A stretch of DNA of 64,000 nt. Source: an uncultured Bacteroides sp. (GTDB taxonomy: Bacteria; Bacteroidota; Bacteroidia; Bacteroidales; Bacteroidaceae). The notes under the pieces are model-generated. The model saw only the letters and a program-made list of their open reading frames with translations. It was not told the origin of the DNA and made no database searches. Positions within the stretch are counted from its first letter, which is position 1, and each line of letters begins with the position of its first letter. The translations under genes were made by a program, and so were the position numbers. Shown one piece after another: positions 1 through 8,156 of the stretch. The stretch is taken from contig URCM01000003.1 in assembly GCA_900546355.1 (NCBI GenBank), positions 1 through 64,000 of the forward strand, written 5' to 3'.

Positions 1-19
1 TTGTGTGAAGTTTATTTTT

Positions 20-121
20 CTTGGTATGACCATAAATAAAAGTAGTGTCTCCATTGACGATACGCTGACGTTCCGCATACCCGAACTTGGTATGACCATA
101 AATAAAAGTAGTGTCTCCATT
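20..121. CRISPR. Two-repeat CRISPR-like array end
   Basis: Two identical 36-bp copies lie at 20-55 and 86-121, both beginning CTTGGTATGACC and ending GTGTCTCCATT. They are separated by a unique 30-bp stretch (56-85). A 36/30 layout is standard for several CRISPR types known in Bacteroidota. No third copy follows at the expected position (152-187), so the array would end here and continue off the left edge; bases 1-19 would be the end of another spacer. No cas gene is visible. The repeat does not resemble the GTTGTG-type repeats I know from type II-C or VI-B systems, so an ordinary two-copy direct repeat remains possible. Confidence 0.45.
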
Positions 122-387
122 ACGACATATTTCGTACTTTTGTTTAACTTTGCGGTATATCCATTAAAGGCATCCCTGCAGATATTCATATATTGGTTGA
201 GTGCTCCTGATATTTCCATGTTTAACTTATGCGTTGAGAACATAAAGTTACTGAAAATCAAGCACTTGACCAATTCTTTTATGCTAACTCTTGTTAATTT
301 AACTCGCTGACTTTTAAGTGTTTAATTAATTATTTACCGAAGTATTGAATAATGATATTAGAACAAAAAGTATAAATGCTTGTTTTT
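122..387. other. AT-rich spacer before first lipoprotein gene
   Basis: No gene is supported here. A TAACTTTG at 145-152 matches the Bacteroides -7 box, but no TTTG lies 19-21 bp upstream, so a promoter is only possible. The stretch between the repeats and the first propeller gene is otherwise featureless. Confidence 0.4.
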
Positions 388-1572
388 ATGAAGATAGTAA
401 ACCTGTTTTTGATAACCGTATTTTCGGTAATGTTTTTCTCGTGTGTGGAAAAGGCGTCCGACGACCGTGATGTTACTGATATAGATTATCTTGACAATGA
501 GGATTTACCGATGAATGCTTTCGTTGACGCTATTGAAGTGGTGCCGCTTGAAACAGACAGCACTTGTCTTATTGACCAATTTCATAAAATAGCGTTTTAC
601 GATGAAATAGGCGTTTATCTTATTATAGATAAAAAACAGACAGTATATTTATTTTCAGCGGACGGCAGGTACATTTCCAATTCAAAAGCATGTAGAGGAA
701 ATGGGCCGAATGAATATACCATATTGACAGACGCTGTTTACAACCCTTATACCAAGCACATCGAAATCCTGAATCCGTTCGGTATTATATATGCGTATGA
801 CTTGTCCTTCCAATTTCAAGGTAAGAAGGATTTGAAAAATGGGAATATCCATACGTTTTCACGTTTTTATCCATTAGATGACATTTCGTATATTTTATTG
901 CCAACCATGCTTGGAGAGAAAGATGCCGTAATTTGTTTTTGTGATTATTCCAGGCAAGAGATAGCTTCAACCGAAGTTTATATTGATGATTTTGTCTGTA
1001 CGTTGACTATGAATTATAACCCTTTTGTACAGATGAATGACCGGTTGTATTTCTTGCCCTTGTGTTTGGATTATACGATATACAATATTGGTGAGAACCG
1101 GCAATTGAATAAATATATCACCTATTCGTTTGGTGGAAAAGATGTACGGAAAGAGGAAATGGAAGAACGTTTTGGCGATGTGTCGGACAAAAAGACCAGT
1201 GAAAAGAGCTTGAAGAAAACCGTTCAAAATATGGAGAAAATAAATGATTATCTTCTCCGTTCCGATTACCCTGTTCCGGTCATTAAAATGATGGATGATT
1301 CGTATCTGTATTTTTATATAATGAGGAATGGCGGCAGGGAAACTGTTATATACGACAGGATGTCAGGGCGGATTATATTGCATTCGAACAAGCAGAACCC
1401 CAGTCTTAATTTTTGCTTACATTTAAACGGCAAGCAGCTTTATTCAATTATGCATCCGTACGAAATAGACAGGTATATAGACAAACACTTGTTGGATGCA
1501 GATAATTTGGACAAGATTAATAGCATAAAAGAAGATGATAATCCGATAATTATCAAATACAGGTTGAAGTGA
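388..1572 (+). CDS. 6-bladed beta-propeller lipoprotein
   Basis: Predicted exported lipoprotein of 394 residues. The N-terminus is a short basic stretch, a hydrophobic segment and a lipobox ending FFSC, so it should be lipid-anchored in the envelope. The motif RGNGPNEY and the C-terminal ending EDDNPIIIKYRLK are typical of the Bacteroidales 6-bladed beta-propeller (BF3164-like) lipoproteins. An in-frame ATG exists at 376, but the ATG at 388 puts the basic residue directly before the hydrophobic segment, so 388 is preferred. It is followed by a conserved leader element and an NVEALA gene, the usual genomic partner of this family. The molecular function of these propellers is not established; ligand or peptide binding at the surface is an inference. 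Confidence 0.8.
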   Translation: MKIVNLFLITVFSVMFFSCVEKASDDRDVTDIDYLDNEDLPMNAFVDAIEVVPLETDSTCLIDQFHKIAFYDEIGVYLIIDKKQTVYLFSADGRYISNSKACRGNGPNEYTILTDAVYNPYTKHIEILNPFGIIYAYDLSFQFQGKKDLKNGNIHTFSRFYPLDDISYILLPTMLGEKDAVICFCDYSRQEIASTEVYIDDFVCTLTMNYNPFVQMNDRLYFLPLCLDYTIYNIGENRQLNKYITYSFGGKDVRKEEMEERFGDVSDKKTSEKSLKKTVQNMEKINDYLLRSDYPVPVIKMMDDSYLYFYIMRNGGRETVIYDRMSGRIILHSNKQNPSLNFCLHLNGKQLYSIMHPYEIDRYIDKHLLDADNLDKINSIKEDDNPIIIKYRLK

Positions 1573-1587
1573 GTGCTTGGATGTATA

Positions 1588-1750
1588 ATTGTAGAGTGGA
1601 AACGATACAGCGTGTATTTGGAAGACAACCTGTATGTTCCCACTCCAGTCAAACCCTAAAATAGAAAGGAGAATTGACCCGTTGCAAAGTTAAGAAGAAA
1701 ACAGAAGATTCGCAAATCGGTGATTTGCGGCTTCGCAGGTATCAATGAAA
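1588..1750. promoter_or_regulatory. NVEALA leader element, copy 1 (antisense promoter)
   Basis: Intergenic block strongly similar to 3217-3370 and partly to 10100-10190. It contains an inverted pair (GAGTGGAAAC ... GTTCCCACTC), the string AACCCTAAAATAGAAAGGAG, and a conserved stretch around TGCAAAGTTAAGAAG. On the minus strand the block reads TTTG (1713-1716), 20 bp, TAACTTTG (1685-1692), an exact match to the Bacteroides -33/-7 consensus firing leftwards, away from the NVEALA gene. On the plus strand a TTG-started frame of 24 codons follows the AAAGGAG. Whether the element makes an antisense RNA, encodes a small leader peptide, or both, cannot be decided from sequence alone. Confidence 0.6.
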
Positions 1751-1780
1751 AACAACAATAACATAAAAAATTAGCAAAAG

Positions 1781-2071
1781 ATGAAAAAGAATATATTGAA
1801 AATCACGTTTGCAGCCGCTTTGGCTGTAGTCGCCGGAGTAATGGCTTACCAAGCTCAAGATAAAGAAGTGATGTCTGACTTGGCTCTTGCCAATGTGGAA
1901 GCGTTGGCGATGATTGAAGATCCAATGGAAGAAGGAGGGTATAGTTCAATGCATATCAGATGTTTTGATAAGTATGGCAATTCAACAGGGAAGTGTACTG
2001 CGACAAGTTATTGGAGTCCGATAGGTAAAGGCGTATATCATTCCCATGGTTGTTCATATTGCTGTAGTTAA
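1781..2071 (+). CDS. NVEALA-family peptide precursor, Cys-rich
   Basis: A 96-residue precursor. Residues 1-25 form a basic N-terminus and hydrophobic segment; residues 32-43 read SDLALANVEALA, the hallmark of NVEALA-domain proteins. The remainder (44-96) is hydrophilic and carries five cysteines, ending CSYCCS. The other NVEALA gene of the window (10231) has the motif at exactly the same residues, 38-43, but an unrelated C-terminal part. This split between a constant leader and a variable, Cys-rich tail resembles secreted peptide precursors. ALA fits an AxA signal-peptidase-like site, so cleavage after residue 43 is plausible but unproven. It lies between two propeller lipoprotein genes and is preceded by leader copy 1. 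The family is recognised; its function is unknown. Confidence 0.85.
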   Translation: MKKNILKITFAAALAVVAGVMAYQAQDKEVMSDLALANVEALAMIEDPMEEGGYSSMHIRCFDKYGNSTGKCTATSYWSPIGKGVYHSHGCSYCCS

Positions 2072-2142
2072 AAGTAGCTGCTTGGATGAAATCTTTCTTT
2101 AGTTCCTGATTGGACGTAGATTATGAATGTAAAGGAATCATT

Positions 2143-3192
2143 ATGTTACGAAATCTGTTTTATGTAGGAGTATTGTTCTGTCTGGTGGCTTGTAAAGATA
2201 CTAACCACCAGGAAACGGATGTCCGTACGATTGAGGTGACGGACTTTTCCGGACAGAAGCAAGAACTGAATGAGTTGTTCCGGACGGAAGTGCTGGAGTT
2301 GCGTTCGGATTCGTCCGGCTATGTGGCAAATGTGAAAGATGTTGCAGGCATCGGAAATTCGGTGTATGTGCTGGATGAGGTGACTTTGTCTATGGCGAAG
2401 TTTGACAGACGTACAGGACGTTTGGAGCGGGAAATATGCCAGCGTGGCAACGGTCCGTTGGAGTACATACAGCCGGTAGCCCTTTCTTCAGACTCATGCC
2501 GCCTTTATATGCTCGATATGGGTGGGCTTTCGGTGTATGTATATAATAAGGAGTTGGAGGCTGAACGTAAGGTCTGGCTTGGTTTTCCTGCCTTGGATTT
2601 CGTACGGGTGTCCGATGGTTTCCTGTGCTATAACCTGGCAGTGTCTGATACGTTGCGTCAGGTGGTTTATGTGAACGATTCAGGCAAGATAGTAGATTCT
2701 TTTGGTGCTTCGGAAGTGTCGAACAGCGGATTTACCGGTTCAAAGCTGTTTTCGAAATCTGGGGAGGACGATGTATATTGTGTCTTGCCTTCCGGGCGTA
2801 CGGTTTACCGTTGGGATGCAGCCGCACACCTTTTGTCTCCTTATGTGTCTTATGATTATGGGGATGCCAATTATCAGGGGGATGCAACACAGGCAGGTGC
2901 CGTAGGGGCATTGGATGTCATGCCCTGTGAATTTTTCAAGGTCGGTTCGTCTCTGATAAACAGTTTTCTGTATGCTGATAAAAGGTATTACGCTTGTTCT
3001 TCACCGGACATGGCTGTGCAGAAGACTGGCATGGTGGTGGATAGCAATGGGAAAATCCCTTTCTTTCCCCGTTGGCAGATAGGGGATACCCTGATTGGTT
3101 CTTGTTCGTATGAAGAGATGGATGATATGTCGGAAGGTGAAGAAGAACGATATGGCAATATGCTTTTGCTGTTTACGTTAAAGAATGAATAA
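2143..3192 (+). CDS. 6-bladed beta-propeller lipoprotein
   Basis: Lipoprotein of 349 residues with signal peptide MLRNLFYVGVLFCLVAC and lipobox LVAC. The motif QRGNGPLEY near residue 105 is the propeller family signature seen in the neighbouring paralogues. The ATG at 2143 is chosen because AAAGGA (2131-2136) stands just upstream; an in-frame TTG at 2110 would add 11 residues before the signal peptide and is unlikely. It follows the NVEALA gene by 71 bp and is probably co-transcribed with it. Envelope-anchored, function unknown. Confidence 0.8.
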   Translation: MLRNLFYVGVLFCLVACKDTNHQETDVRTIEVTDFSGQKQELNELFRTEVLELRSDSSGYVANVKDVAGIGNSVYVLDEVTLSMAKFDRRTGRLEREICQRGNGPLEYIQPVALSSDSCRLYMLDMGGLSVYVYNKELEAERKVWLGFPALDFVRVSDGFLCYNLAVSDTLRQVVYVNDSGKIVDSFGASEVSNSGFTGSKLFSKSGEDDVYCVLPSGRTVYRWDAAAHLLSPYVSYDYGDANYQGDATQAGAVGALDVMPCEFFKVGSSLINSFLYADKRYYACSSPDMAVQKTGMVVDSNGKIPFFPRWQIGDTLIGSCSYEEMDDMSEGEEERYGNMLLLFTLKNE

Positions 3193-3216
3193 ACGATAGT
3201 CAATTCATGAACTATA

Positions 3217-3370
3217 TAGGAGTGGAAACCATATACAAGCATAAGGCAGACATTTGGATAAGTTCCCACTACAGTCAAACCCTAAAATAGAAAGGAGAAT
3301 TGACCCGTTGCAAAGTTAAGAAGAAAACAGAAGATATGCAAATCGGTGATTTGTGGCTTCGCAGGCGAGA
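3217..3370. promoter_or_regulatory. NVEALA leader element, copy 2 (orphan)
   Basis: Near copy of 1588-1750, including the AGTGGAAAC/GTTCCCACT inverted pair, the AAAGGAG site and the conserved TGCAAAGTTAAGAAG block. The minus strand again carries TTTG (3339-3342), 20 bp, TAACTTTG (3311-3318). Unlike copies 1 and 3, no NVEALA gene follows; the next gene is a propeller lipoprotein at 3427. Confidence 0.6.
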
Positions 3371-3426
3371 TCTATAAATAGTTGTTTTTTCAATGATATT
3401 GTTTTCTTGTTTGATTAATTGTTTTT

Positions 3427-4644
3427 ATGAAGCAGGTTGTATTTTTCTTTTTTTTGTGTGGACTCATGATGAATTGCACGATGAATCATCAAAATTCAGG
3501 GTTTACTACCAAACAGATAGAGTCGTTGCGGCTTGATTCTGCGGTTGTGTTGCAAAGTAGCAAACAGACGGTTGAAAAAATAGATTTGAATCCGTTTCTT
3601 GGTGAAAGGGAGTTTGACTTTGAAAGTTTGGTCAAATCACTCCGCATGATTTCTCTTGAGACAACTGACGAAAGTTTATTGAGTAATGTGTATAAGATAA
3701 TTGTTACGGATTCATATATTTATGTATATGATGATTTCAAGGGCGGAGGGATTGTGATTTTTACCCATGTTGGTAAATTTGTAAAAAGGATACCTCATGG
3801 AGGAGGACCGGGTGAATTATATAAATTGTATGATATCGCATACGATAAAGAAAATGATATGCTGGTTGCTTACCAGCATCCGTATTTACTTTTCTATACA
3901 TCGGCTGGGGAGTTCGTAGAACAGAAGAAAGTGCCTTTGGGCTTTTATAACTTTACAGTAACGCCTAACGGGTATATTTTTAAGTCGCTTGACAGTTTTG
4001 GAAATGAACATTTAGGTGATTTGCGTGATAATACATTGCTGATAACCGGCAAAGATTTCAGTTTAAAGTATGCGGGGTTGCCGACATTGCATCATGAAGC
4101 GAATTATGGTGGATATACTTATCTGTATAACAATAAAGGAAATATACAAATAACCCAGAATTATGAAGATACGATTTATCATTACAATGTTTCAGAACAT
4201 CGGTTGCAGGCGGCGTATGTCATGGACTATGAAAGTAAGAAATTGCCATCGGAGTATCTGGAATATTCAGGCAGGAAACTACATAATGAATTGTCGCAAA
4301 ATGATTATTATTATTTTATAGGAGAGTATCTCGAAAATTTTACTCATCAAGTTTTCTTTTTACGTAATGATTATAAAGGCTTGCGGAGTATCGTCTATCG
4401 GGATAAAAGAACAGGAAAGTCGTTTGGAGGTGCTGAGGCTTTGTTGGACTTGCAGGAGATTCCTCCTGTCGCTTTCCCGAAGAGTGTATATGGTGATGAG
4501 TTTATATCTTTGTATTATCCGGACAAACAAGTTTCTACGCTTTCTAAAAGTTCTATGGTTTCAACACCCGACAAGGCACTTGTCACTCGTTGGAAGGAAG
4601 AGGATAACCCTATTTTGGTATTGTTCAAATTAAAGGATTTTTGA
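3427..4644 (+). CDS. 6-bladed beta-propeller lipoprotein
   Basis: Lipoprotein of 405 residues. The signal peptide has a run of Phe and Leu and a likely lipidation Cys in LMMNC. The motif PHGGGPGELYK near residue 135 and the terminal EEDNPILVLFKLKDF mark it as a propeller paralogue of the genes at 388 and 2143. It sits directly downstream of the orphan leader, where an NVEALA gene would be expected, and is followed after 4 bp by the thioredoxin-like gene, so the two are almost certainly one transcript. Confidence 0.8.
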   Translation: MKQVVFFFFLCGLMMNCTMNHQNSGFTTKQIESLRLDSAVVLQSSKQTVEKIDLNPFLGEREFDFESLVKSLRMISLETTDESLLSNVYKIIVTDSYIYVYDDFKGGGIVIFTHVGKFVKRIPHGGGPGELYKLYDIAYDKENDMLVAYQHPYLLFYTSAGEFVEQKKVPLGFYNFTVTPNGYIFKSLDSFGNEHLGDLRDNTLLITGKDFSLKYAGLPTLHHEANYGGYTYLYNNKGNIQITQNYEDTIYHYNVSEHRLQAAYVMDYESKKLPSEYLEYSGRKLHNELSQNDYYYFIGEYLENFTHQVFFLRNDYKGLRSIVYRDKRTGKSFGGAEALLDLQEIPPVAFPKSVYGDEFISLYYPDKQVSTLSKSSMVSTPDKALVTRWKEEDNPILVLFKLKDF

Positions 4645-4648
4645 TGCT

Positions 4649-5272
4649 ATGAATAAATATCTTATAGGGATAATAATTCTTCTGTTAGCTATAAACGTAT
4701 TTGCTATTGCTAATTTCCTTTATTATCGTAAGAATGTGATGGCTCAATTGTTGATGCTGGAAGAGGAGGGTAAGAGAGTTATGCCTTTAGAGATTAATTT
4801 GAGGGCGAATATGGAAAATAACGCTCGTCGGATTCAAGATATTAGCGGGAAGAATCAAAAAGGAGAATTGAAATGTTTACATGATTTCTTTGATAGTGGA
4901 ATGGATAAAATTTTGGTTTGTCGCTTTTCTGAATTGGATTGTGAAAGCTGTATTGATTTTACAATTAAGACTTTGTTGGGAAAAAATGTTGTCATCGGAA
5001 AAGATAATATTTTGTTTGTCAGTACTTATAAGAACGATGTAAATTTTAATCGGCAAAAGCAATTATATGGAATTCAAGACTATGAATCCCTGAATATAAT
5101 GGATTTAGGTATTCCTCTTGAAGATTATGGATATCCGTATTATTTTATATTGGATAAGTCTTTACAAGTCTTGGATGTTTTTGTGCCGAGTAAAAGTTCT
5201 CAGGTAATGATTCAAAAATATTTTGATGAAATTCAAGAAAAGCATTTTAGCCATTCAATATATGAAAACTAA
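4649..5272 (+). CDS. Membrane-anchored thioredoxin-like protein (CESC)
   Basis: A 207-residue protein with one N-terminal transmembrane helix (residues about 4-26) and a soluble domain facing the periplasm. The segment LVCRFSELDCESCIDF near residue 95 has a CxxC (CESC) at the place expected for a thioredoxin fold, and the later segments on a cis-Pro-like PYYFILD are compatible with that fold. A role in disulfide chemistry is therefore likely; the substrate could be the Cys-rich NVEALA peptides, which is inference. The gene starts 4 bp after a propeller gene, and its end overlaps the first possible start (5262) of the transglutaminase-like gene. Confidence 0.65.
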   Translation: MNKYLIGIIILLLAINVFAIANFLYYRKNVMAQLLMLEEEGKRVMPLEINLRANMENNARRIQDISGKNQKGELKCLHDFFDSGMDKILVCRFSELDCESCIDFTIKTLLGKNVVIGKDNILFVSTYKNDVNFNRQKQLYGIQDYESLNIMDLGIPLEDYGYPYYFILDKSLQVLDVFVPSKSSQVMIQKYFDEIQEKHFSHSIYEN

Positions 5273-5279
5273 CGAACCG

Positions 5280-7214
5280 ATGAAACCTTTGTTTATCCCT
5301 TTGATGTCGCTCCTCCTGCTCTGTGGCTGCGGCAGGCAGAAGACTTTTATTCCCGGCGTGGACGACGTGTTGGCTGAGAACCCACAGCTTCAGCGTGTGC
5401 TTGACCACTGCAAGGACGATTCGCTGAAATACCGTGCCGCCTTGTTCCTGATAGAGAACCTGCCTTACCACGCTACCAACGATGCCCCCTCGATGGACGC
5501 GCAGCTGAAACTGTACGAACTGCACTCCACCGGAAAGTATTCGCCGGAGGAAGTGATAGACTCGGTCAGCCGCGCTTACGGCAGGCTGGACGTTTCCAGC
5601 CTGCGGCAGACAAGTGACGTGGGCATCTCGCCCGAGTACCTGATAGAGAACATCGAGTGGGCATTCAAGGTGTGGCGTGAGCAGCCTTGGGGCAAGAACG
5701 TGCCGTTCAGCCTGTTCTGCGAATACATCCTGCCTTACCGGGTGGGTGACGAACGGCTTGTACCGTGGCGAAAAGAGATTTACGAGCGGTATAACCCACT
5801 GTTGGACAGCATACGGAAGCTGCCCGAAGCGGAAGACTCGCGCTTTGTGTCGGAAGTATTGTTCGACTCGTTGCGTAAGTCTCCGATACATTTTACCGGA
5901 CAGTTCGAACCTAGTCCGCACATCGGGCCGCAGACGGTGGAATGGCGTTCGGGCAGCTGCAAGGAGTTTACCGACCTGTTGCTGTATGTATACAGGGCGG
6001 TGGGGCTTCCGTGTGCCAAAGACATCATGCTGATGCGCGGCAACCGCAACGCTCCGCACAGCTGGAACGTGATGTTCGACAAGGAGGGTCGTGGGTATTA
6101 TTTCACTTTGCTCGACAACATGACCGACGGAGCCAATCCAGATGCGTATTGGGATCCGAAAGGGAAGGTGTACCGCGCCACGTTCAGCCTGAACCGGCAG
6201 ATGACAGATTCGCTCCGCACGGCACCTGAAGACCTGCCCCCCGCCTTCCGTTATCCTTGCATGGAGGACGTGACCGCTGTATATGCCGGCAAACAGAACC
6301 ACACTGTTCGGATAGCGGAAGACCGGATTTATCCGCCTGTACAGGAAGACGAACTGTTGTACCTGTGCGCTTCGTGCCGGATGGACTGGACTCCTTTGGC
6401 ATGGTGCCGTGTAACGGACGGCGAAGCGAGGTTCCACGATGTGGAGGGACAGATGGTGTTCCGGCTTGCCTCGTATGCAGACGGGAGGCTGCAGATGCGT
6501 TCCGACCCGTTTGTACTGGAGCGTCCTACGGGAGAAATACGTTTCCTTTCTCCCGGAGAACGGGAAGAGCCGGTGACGGTATTCCATAAGTTTCCGCTTT
6601 ACCTGGACGGTGTGAGCGGTCGCATGATAGGGGGCGTGTTCGAAGGCAGCAATGACAGCCGCTTCCGCCATGCCGATACACTTTTTGTAGTAAAGGACCG
6701 CCCTTACCGTTTATTTACTAAGGTACAGACAGACCACCGCAAGCCCTACCGCTATGTGCGCTACCGGGGTAAGGCGGGCAGCCATTGCGATGTGGCTGAA
6801 ATAGCCTTTTACGGTGTGCAGCCGGATAGCTTGCCGTTGAGGGGAAAAGTAATCGGCACGCCGGGTGACAACAGCGGGCACGAATATACGAATGCTTTCG
6901 ACGGCGACCCCTATACTTCTTTCGACTATCCGGAAGCAGACGGTGGCTGGACAGGACTCGACCTTGGGAAGCCTTATATAATAAGGAGTATCGTCTATAC
7001 GCCGCGCAACCGTGACGACTACATCCGTCGGGGCGACCGTTACGAACTGTTCTATTGCGCCGGCGAGTGGCGTTCGGCTGGGGTGATGACAGCACAATCC
7101 GACTCTTTGTTATATCAAGTACCTGCGGGCAGCCTGCTGTACCTGCGCAACCATACGCGTGGCCAGGACGAACGTATTTTCGAGTACCGCGACGGGATGC
7201 AGATATTCTGGTAA
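5280..7214 (+). CDS. Transglutaminase-like lipoprotein with discoidin-like domain
   Basis: Predicted lipoprotein of 644 residues (signal MKPLFIPLMSLLLLCGC). A transglutaminase-like core contains the full catalytic set: Cys227 in SGSCKEF, His260 in APHSWN and Asp279 in TLLDNM. A C-terminal region (about residues 540-630) resembles an F5/8-type discoidin fold (FDGDPYTSFDYPEADGGW, LDLGKPYIIRSIVYTPR), suggesting carbohydrate or surface binding. An in-frame ATG at 5262 overlaps the thioredoxin-like gene by 11 bp; 5280 is preferred because the hydrophobic segment follows at once. Base composition becomes clearly more GC-rich from this gene on. It could be a peptidase or a cross-linking enzyme; the family contains both. 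Confidence 0.75.
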   Translation: MKPLFIPLMSLLLLCGCGRQKTFIPGVDDVLAENPQLQRVLDHCKDDSLKYRAALFLIENLPYHATNDAPSMDAQLKLYELHSTGKYSPEEVIDSVSRAYGRLDVSSLRQTSDVGISPEYLIENIEWAFKVWREQPWGKNVPFSLFCEYILPYRVGDERLVPWRKEIYERYNPLLDSIRKLPEAEDSRFVSEVLFDSLRKSPIHFTGQFEPSPHIGPQTVEWRSGSCKEFTDLLLYVYRAVGLPCAKDIMLMRGNRNAPHSWNVMFDKEGRGYYFTLLDNMTDGANPDAYWDPKGKVYRATFSLNRQMTDSLRTAPEDLPPAFRYPCMEDVTAVYAGKQNHTVRIAEDRIYPPVQEDELLYLCASCRMDWTPLAWCRVTDGEARFHDVEGQMVFRLASYADGRLQMRSDPFVLERPTGEIRFLSPGEREEPVTVFHKFPLYLDGVSGRMIGGVFEGSNDSRFRHADTLFVVKDRPYRLFTKVQTDHRKPYRYVRYRGKAGSHCDVAEIAFYGVQPDSLPLRGKVIGTPGDNSGHEYTNAFDGDPYTSFDYPEADGGWTGLDLGKPYIIRSIVYTPRNRDDYIRRGDRYELFYCAGEWRSAGVMTAQSDSLLYQVPAGSLLYLRNHTRGQDERIFEYRDGMQIFW

Positions 7215-7241
7215 TTGACAATGGACGATTGATAATTGACA

Positions 7242-8156
7242 ATGAAACGGATACGGATAAACTTCAAGAAGTGGTTAGGCAGGGTATATACGGTAGTGAT
7301 GTGGTCGGTATGCCTGTATGCGGTATGGATTGTGTTGCGCATCGCAGGTCAGGTGTTCCTGTTTGCCTCGTTTTCCATCCCTTCCGATTCGATGGTGCCT
7401 GTGTTGCGTCCGGGCGACTATGTGCTGGTGAACAAACCGCTGAAAGGGGCGCGTATATTCAATGTATGGGATGCGGCTGAACACCGCCCGTTTGAGATAC
7501 GGAGATTGCCCGGCTTGGAAGAGTTCCGCCGTGGGGAAGTGCTGGTATTCAATTTCCCTTACCCCGAACGCTGGGACAGCATCGGGTTTGATGTGCTGCT
7601 GTATTACGTGAAACGTTGCATCGGCGAGCCTGGCGATACGGTGGAGATAAGGGATGCCCATTACCGGGTGCATGGAACAGATGTCCCGGTGGGGAACACG
7701 GAGGCACAGGAACGGCTTTCACGGCTGTTGTCCAAAAAATCGGGCAGGGAGGAGATGGTGCGTAACCGTTCTTATTACACGTTTCCATACGATTCGTTGC
7801 TGGGCTGGACGGTAAAGGATTTCGGTCCGTTGTATGTTCCAGCCCGTGGCGATTCGATAGAAATGAACCGGAACCATTACCTGTTTTACAGGAACCTGAT
7901 AGAATGGGAACAGCGGGGAAAGTTGGTGCAAGAGGACGATGGCTTCTATTTGGAGGGCAGACGGATAACGGGTTACCGTTTCCGCGAGAATTATTACTTT
8001 ATGGGCGGTGACAACTGTTTTAACTCGCAAGACTCGCGTTACTGGGGCTTGTTGCCCGAATGTTACATCGTGGGCAAGGCTACAAGGATATGGAAGTCGG
8101 TAGACCCGTATACGGAAACAATAAATTGGGAAAGAGTATGGAAGAAGATAGAGTGA
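7242..8156 (+). CDS. lepB-like: Signal peptidase I (S26) family protein
   Basis: A 304-residue membrane serine protease. After one N-terminal helix (about residues 15-40), IPSDSMVPVLRPGDYVLVNK gives the catalytic Ser50, and YYVKRCIGEPGDTVEI gives the general-base Lys124. The C-terminal GGDNCFNSQDSR box is also present, so the enzyme looks active. A TTG at 7236 is in frame, but the ATG at 7242 is preferred. The stop overlaps the next gene by 19 bp, so the pair is translationally linked. Housekeeping signal peptidases are usually encoded elsewhere; this position in an NVEALA locus suggests a dedicated enzyme, possibly cutting after the ALA of the precursors (inference). Confidence 0.85.
   Translation: MKRIRINFKKWLGRVYTVVMWSVCLYAVWIVLRIAGQVFLFASFSIPSDSMVPVLRPGDYVLVNKPLKGARIFNVWDAAEHRPFEIRRLPGLEEFRRGEVLVFNFPYPERWDSIGFDVLLYYVKRCIGEPGDTVEIRDAHYRVHGTDVPVGNTEAQERLSRLLSKKSGREEMVRNRSYYTFPYDSLLGWTVKDFGPLYVPARGDSIEMNRNHYLFYRNLIEWEQRGKLVQEDDGFYLEGRRITGYRFRENYYFMGGDNCFNSQDSRYWGLLPECYIVGKATRIWKSVDPYTETINWERVWKKIE

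Noticed and set aside
5-310. 101-codon plus-strand frame through the left-edge repeats
   Set aside because: It reads through both 36-bp repeats and the unique spacer, has no Shine-Dalgarno site and resembles nothing; the repeat structure explains the open frame better.
1440-1652. Minus-strand frame starting MTGVGTY downstream of the antisense promoter
   Set aside because: It starts with TTG and overlaps the propeller gene. The similar start at 3278 (MTVVGTY) follows only from the shared leader; the rest does not match.
5247-6671. 474-codon minus-strand frame
   Set aside because: It lies opposite the transglutaminase-like gene, whose catalytic motifs are clear. High GC at third positions produces long antisense frames here.
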